Positions 63,588-64,000 of a stretch of DNA of 64,000 bases are shown here, piece after piece. The position numbers and the translations under genes were made by a program. The notes beneath the pieces were generated by a model. It did no database searches, was not told the DNA's origin, and worked only from the letters and a program-made list of their open reading frames with translations. This DNA comes from Myxococcales bacterium (GTDB taxonomy: Bacteria > Myxococcota > Myxococcia > Myxococcales > Myxococcaceae), in assembly GCA_020846875.1 (NCBI GenBank), contig JADLDB010000101.1:56799-120798 (forward strand), written 5' to 3'. Positions within the stretch are counted from its first letter, which is position 1. The number at the start of each line of letters is the position of its first letter.

Positions 63588-63857
63588 ATGGGCTTGCGGA
63601 GCACCTTGAAGAAGCGGGCGCTGGGGTTGTCGCAGAAGGCCATGGAGCGGCTGTTCGCCGACGAGGCGCGCGCCCAGAAGATCGCCGAGGCCATCGGCAC
63701 CGTGCAGCGCGGCAAGCAGGCCTTCGACAGCACCCAGCGGGTGGTGCTCAACCAGCTCAACTTCGCGACGAAGGCCGACTTCAAGGAGCTCGGCCGGCAG
63801 CTCTCCAGCCTGCGCAAGCGGGTCAAGGCGCTCGACGAGAAGCTGGGCGTGCTGTGA
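63588..63857 (+). CDS. Small helical/coiled-coil protein
   Basis: An 89-residue, Lys/Arg/Leu-rich helical protein (KKRALGLSQKAMERLFADEARAQKI at the start region; FKELGRQLSSLRKRVKALDEKL at the end, read in pieces). It should form a coiled coil and resembles phasin-like small helical proteins without a clear match. AGGAGG lies about 7 nt before the ATG. Third gene of the Hsp70 operon. Confidence 0.65.
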   Translation: MGLRSTLKKRALGLSQKAMERLFADEARAQKIAEAIGTVQRGKQAFDSTQRVVLNQLNFATKADFKELGRQLSSLRKRVKALDEKLGVL

Positions 63858-63867
63858 CGGTCAGGGG

Positions 63868-63885
63868 CGGCGGCCAAGGCCGTCG
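63868..63885 (+). terminator. Hairpin after the Hsp70 operon
   Basis: CGGCGGCC-AA-GGCCGTCG: 8-pair stem with one mismatch, 11 nt past the last stop. There is no T-run; it directly abuts the tRNA promoter. Confidence 0.3.
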
Positions 63886-63914
63886 TTGACACGCACGGAG
63901 GGGCGTGGCACTAC
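63886..63914 (+). promoter_or_regulatory. Sigma-70 promoter of tRNA-Val
   Basis: A perfect -35 TTGACA (63886-63891), a 17-nt gap and CACTAC (63909-63914) 14 nt before the tRNA. This is the best -35 in the window, as expected for a stable RNA gene. Confidence 0.55.
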
Positions 63915-63928
63915 GCGACGCCTCAATC

Positions 63929-64000
63929 GGGTGCATAGCTCAGTGGTAGAGCACTCCCTTCACACGGGAGGGGTCCAAGGTTCGAATCCTTGTGCGCCCA
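63929..64000 (+). tRNA. tRNA-Val (anticodon CAC)
   Basis: A full cloverleaf is visible: 7-bp acceptor stem (GGGTGCA with TGCGCCC, one G-U pair), D arm GCTC/GAGC, anticodon stem CTCCC/GGGAG with loop TTCACAC (anticodon CAC, reads GUG), and T arm CAAGG-TTCGAAT-CCTTG. The discriminator A is the last base of the window; any encoded CCA would lie outside. Confidence 0.95.

Overview
The window is a gene-dense, very GC-rich stretch of a bacterial chromosome. Most of it is ordinary conserved gene content, with one short accessory island near 20.2-23.8 kb. LpxC and many lipoprotein signal peptides point to a Gram-negative cell with an outer membrane. The mix of FHA-domain proteins, an HD-GYP response regulator, very large TPR proteins, an MJ0042-type zinc-finger membrane protein, two ArsA/Get3-like ATPases, an M13 peptidase and a lidless Hsp70 suggests a myxobacterium (Myxococcota, probably near the Myxococcaceae). 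That placement is inference from gene content, not a tree.

Layout. 0-6.2 kb: pepA, a degenerate phospholipase-C-like protein, two envelope proteins and an acyl-CoA ligase. 6.2-10.7 kb, minus strand: two ArsA-like ATPases, an FKBP isomerase, a ScfR-type regulator and a coupled lipoprotein. 10.8-15.4 kb: a histidine phosphatase, serC, a chalcone-isomerase-like secreted protein and an M13 metallopeptidase. 15.4-20.1 kb: a rhomboid protease whose TPR tail is frameshifted, a TetR regulator with a likely operator, a diiron protein and a GT-C-like membrane protein. 20.1-23.8 kb: the island, holding a 637-residue protein with an apparent Cys-His-Asp domain, flanked by a deleted transposase on one side and possible mobile-element debris on the other, and bracketed by a 41-nt imperfect repeat. 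23.5-32 kb: DUF2505-like protein, a putative envelope protein, ruvB, lpxC with a hairpin-rich leader, a large lipoprotein, tyrS, a DsbA-like lipoprotein and pyrF. 32.8-40.6 kb: moaA, HD-GYP regulator and thiO on the minus strand, then lpdA, lipA and an E2 acyltransferase, which together make and use lipoyl cofactor. 40.6-47.1 kb: tandem FHA proteins, then greA-recG and a coupled run to tmk and a CinA-like gene. 47.1-57.7 kb: hutH coupled to a 1669-residue TPR protein, then lysC, a ComEA-like protein and a zinc-finger protein with QTMVFG repeats. 57.6-64 kb: a cell-wall peptidase, a helical-repeat lipoprotein, an SpmA-SpmB fusion, a lidless Hsp70 operon and tRNA-Val(CAC) at the window edge.

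Genes are packed tightly: many neighbours overlap by ATGA or GTGA, and several convergent pairs abut within a few bases. Several candidate sigma-70 promoters place the -10 element only 8-9 nt before the start codon, which suggests short-leader or leaderless mRNAs. The least explained items are the island protein, the deviant ArsA paralogue pair and the QTMVFG repeat protein.
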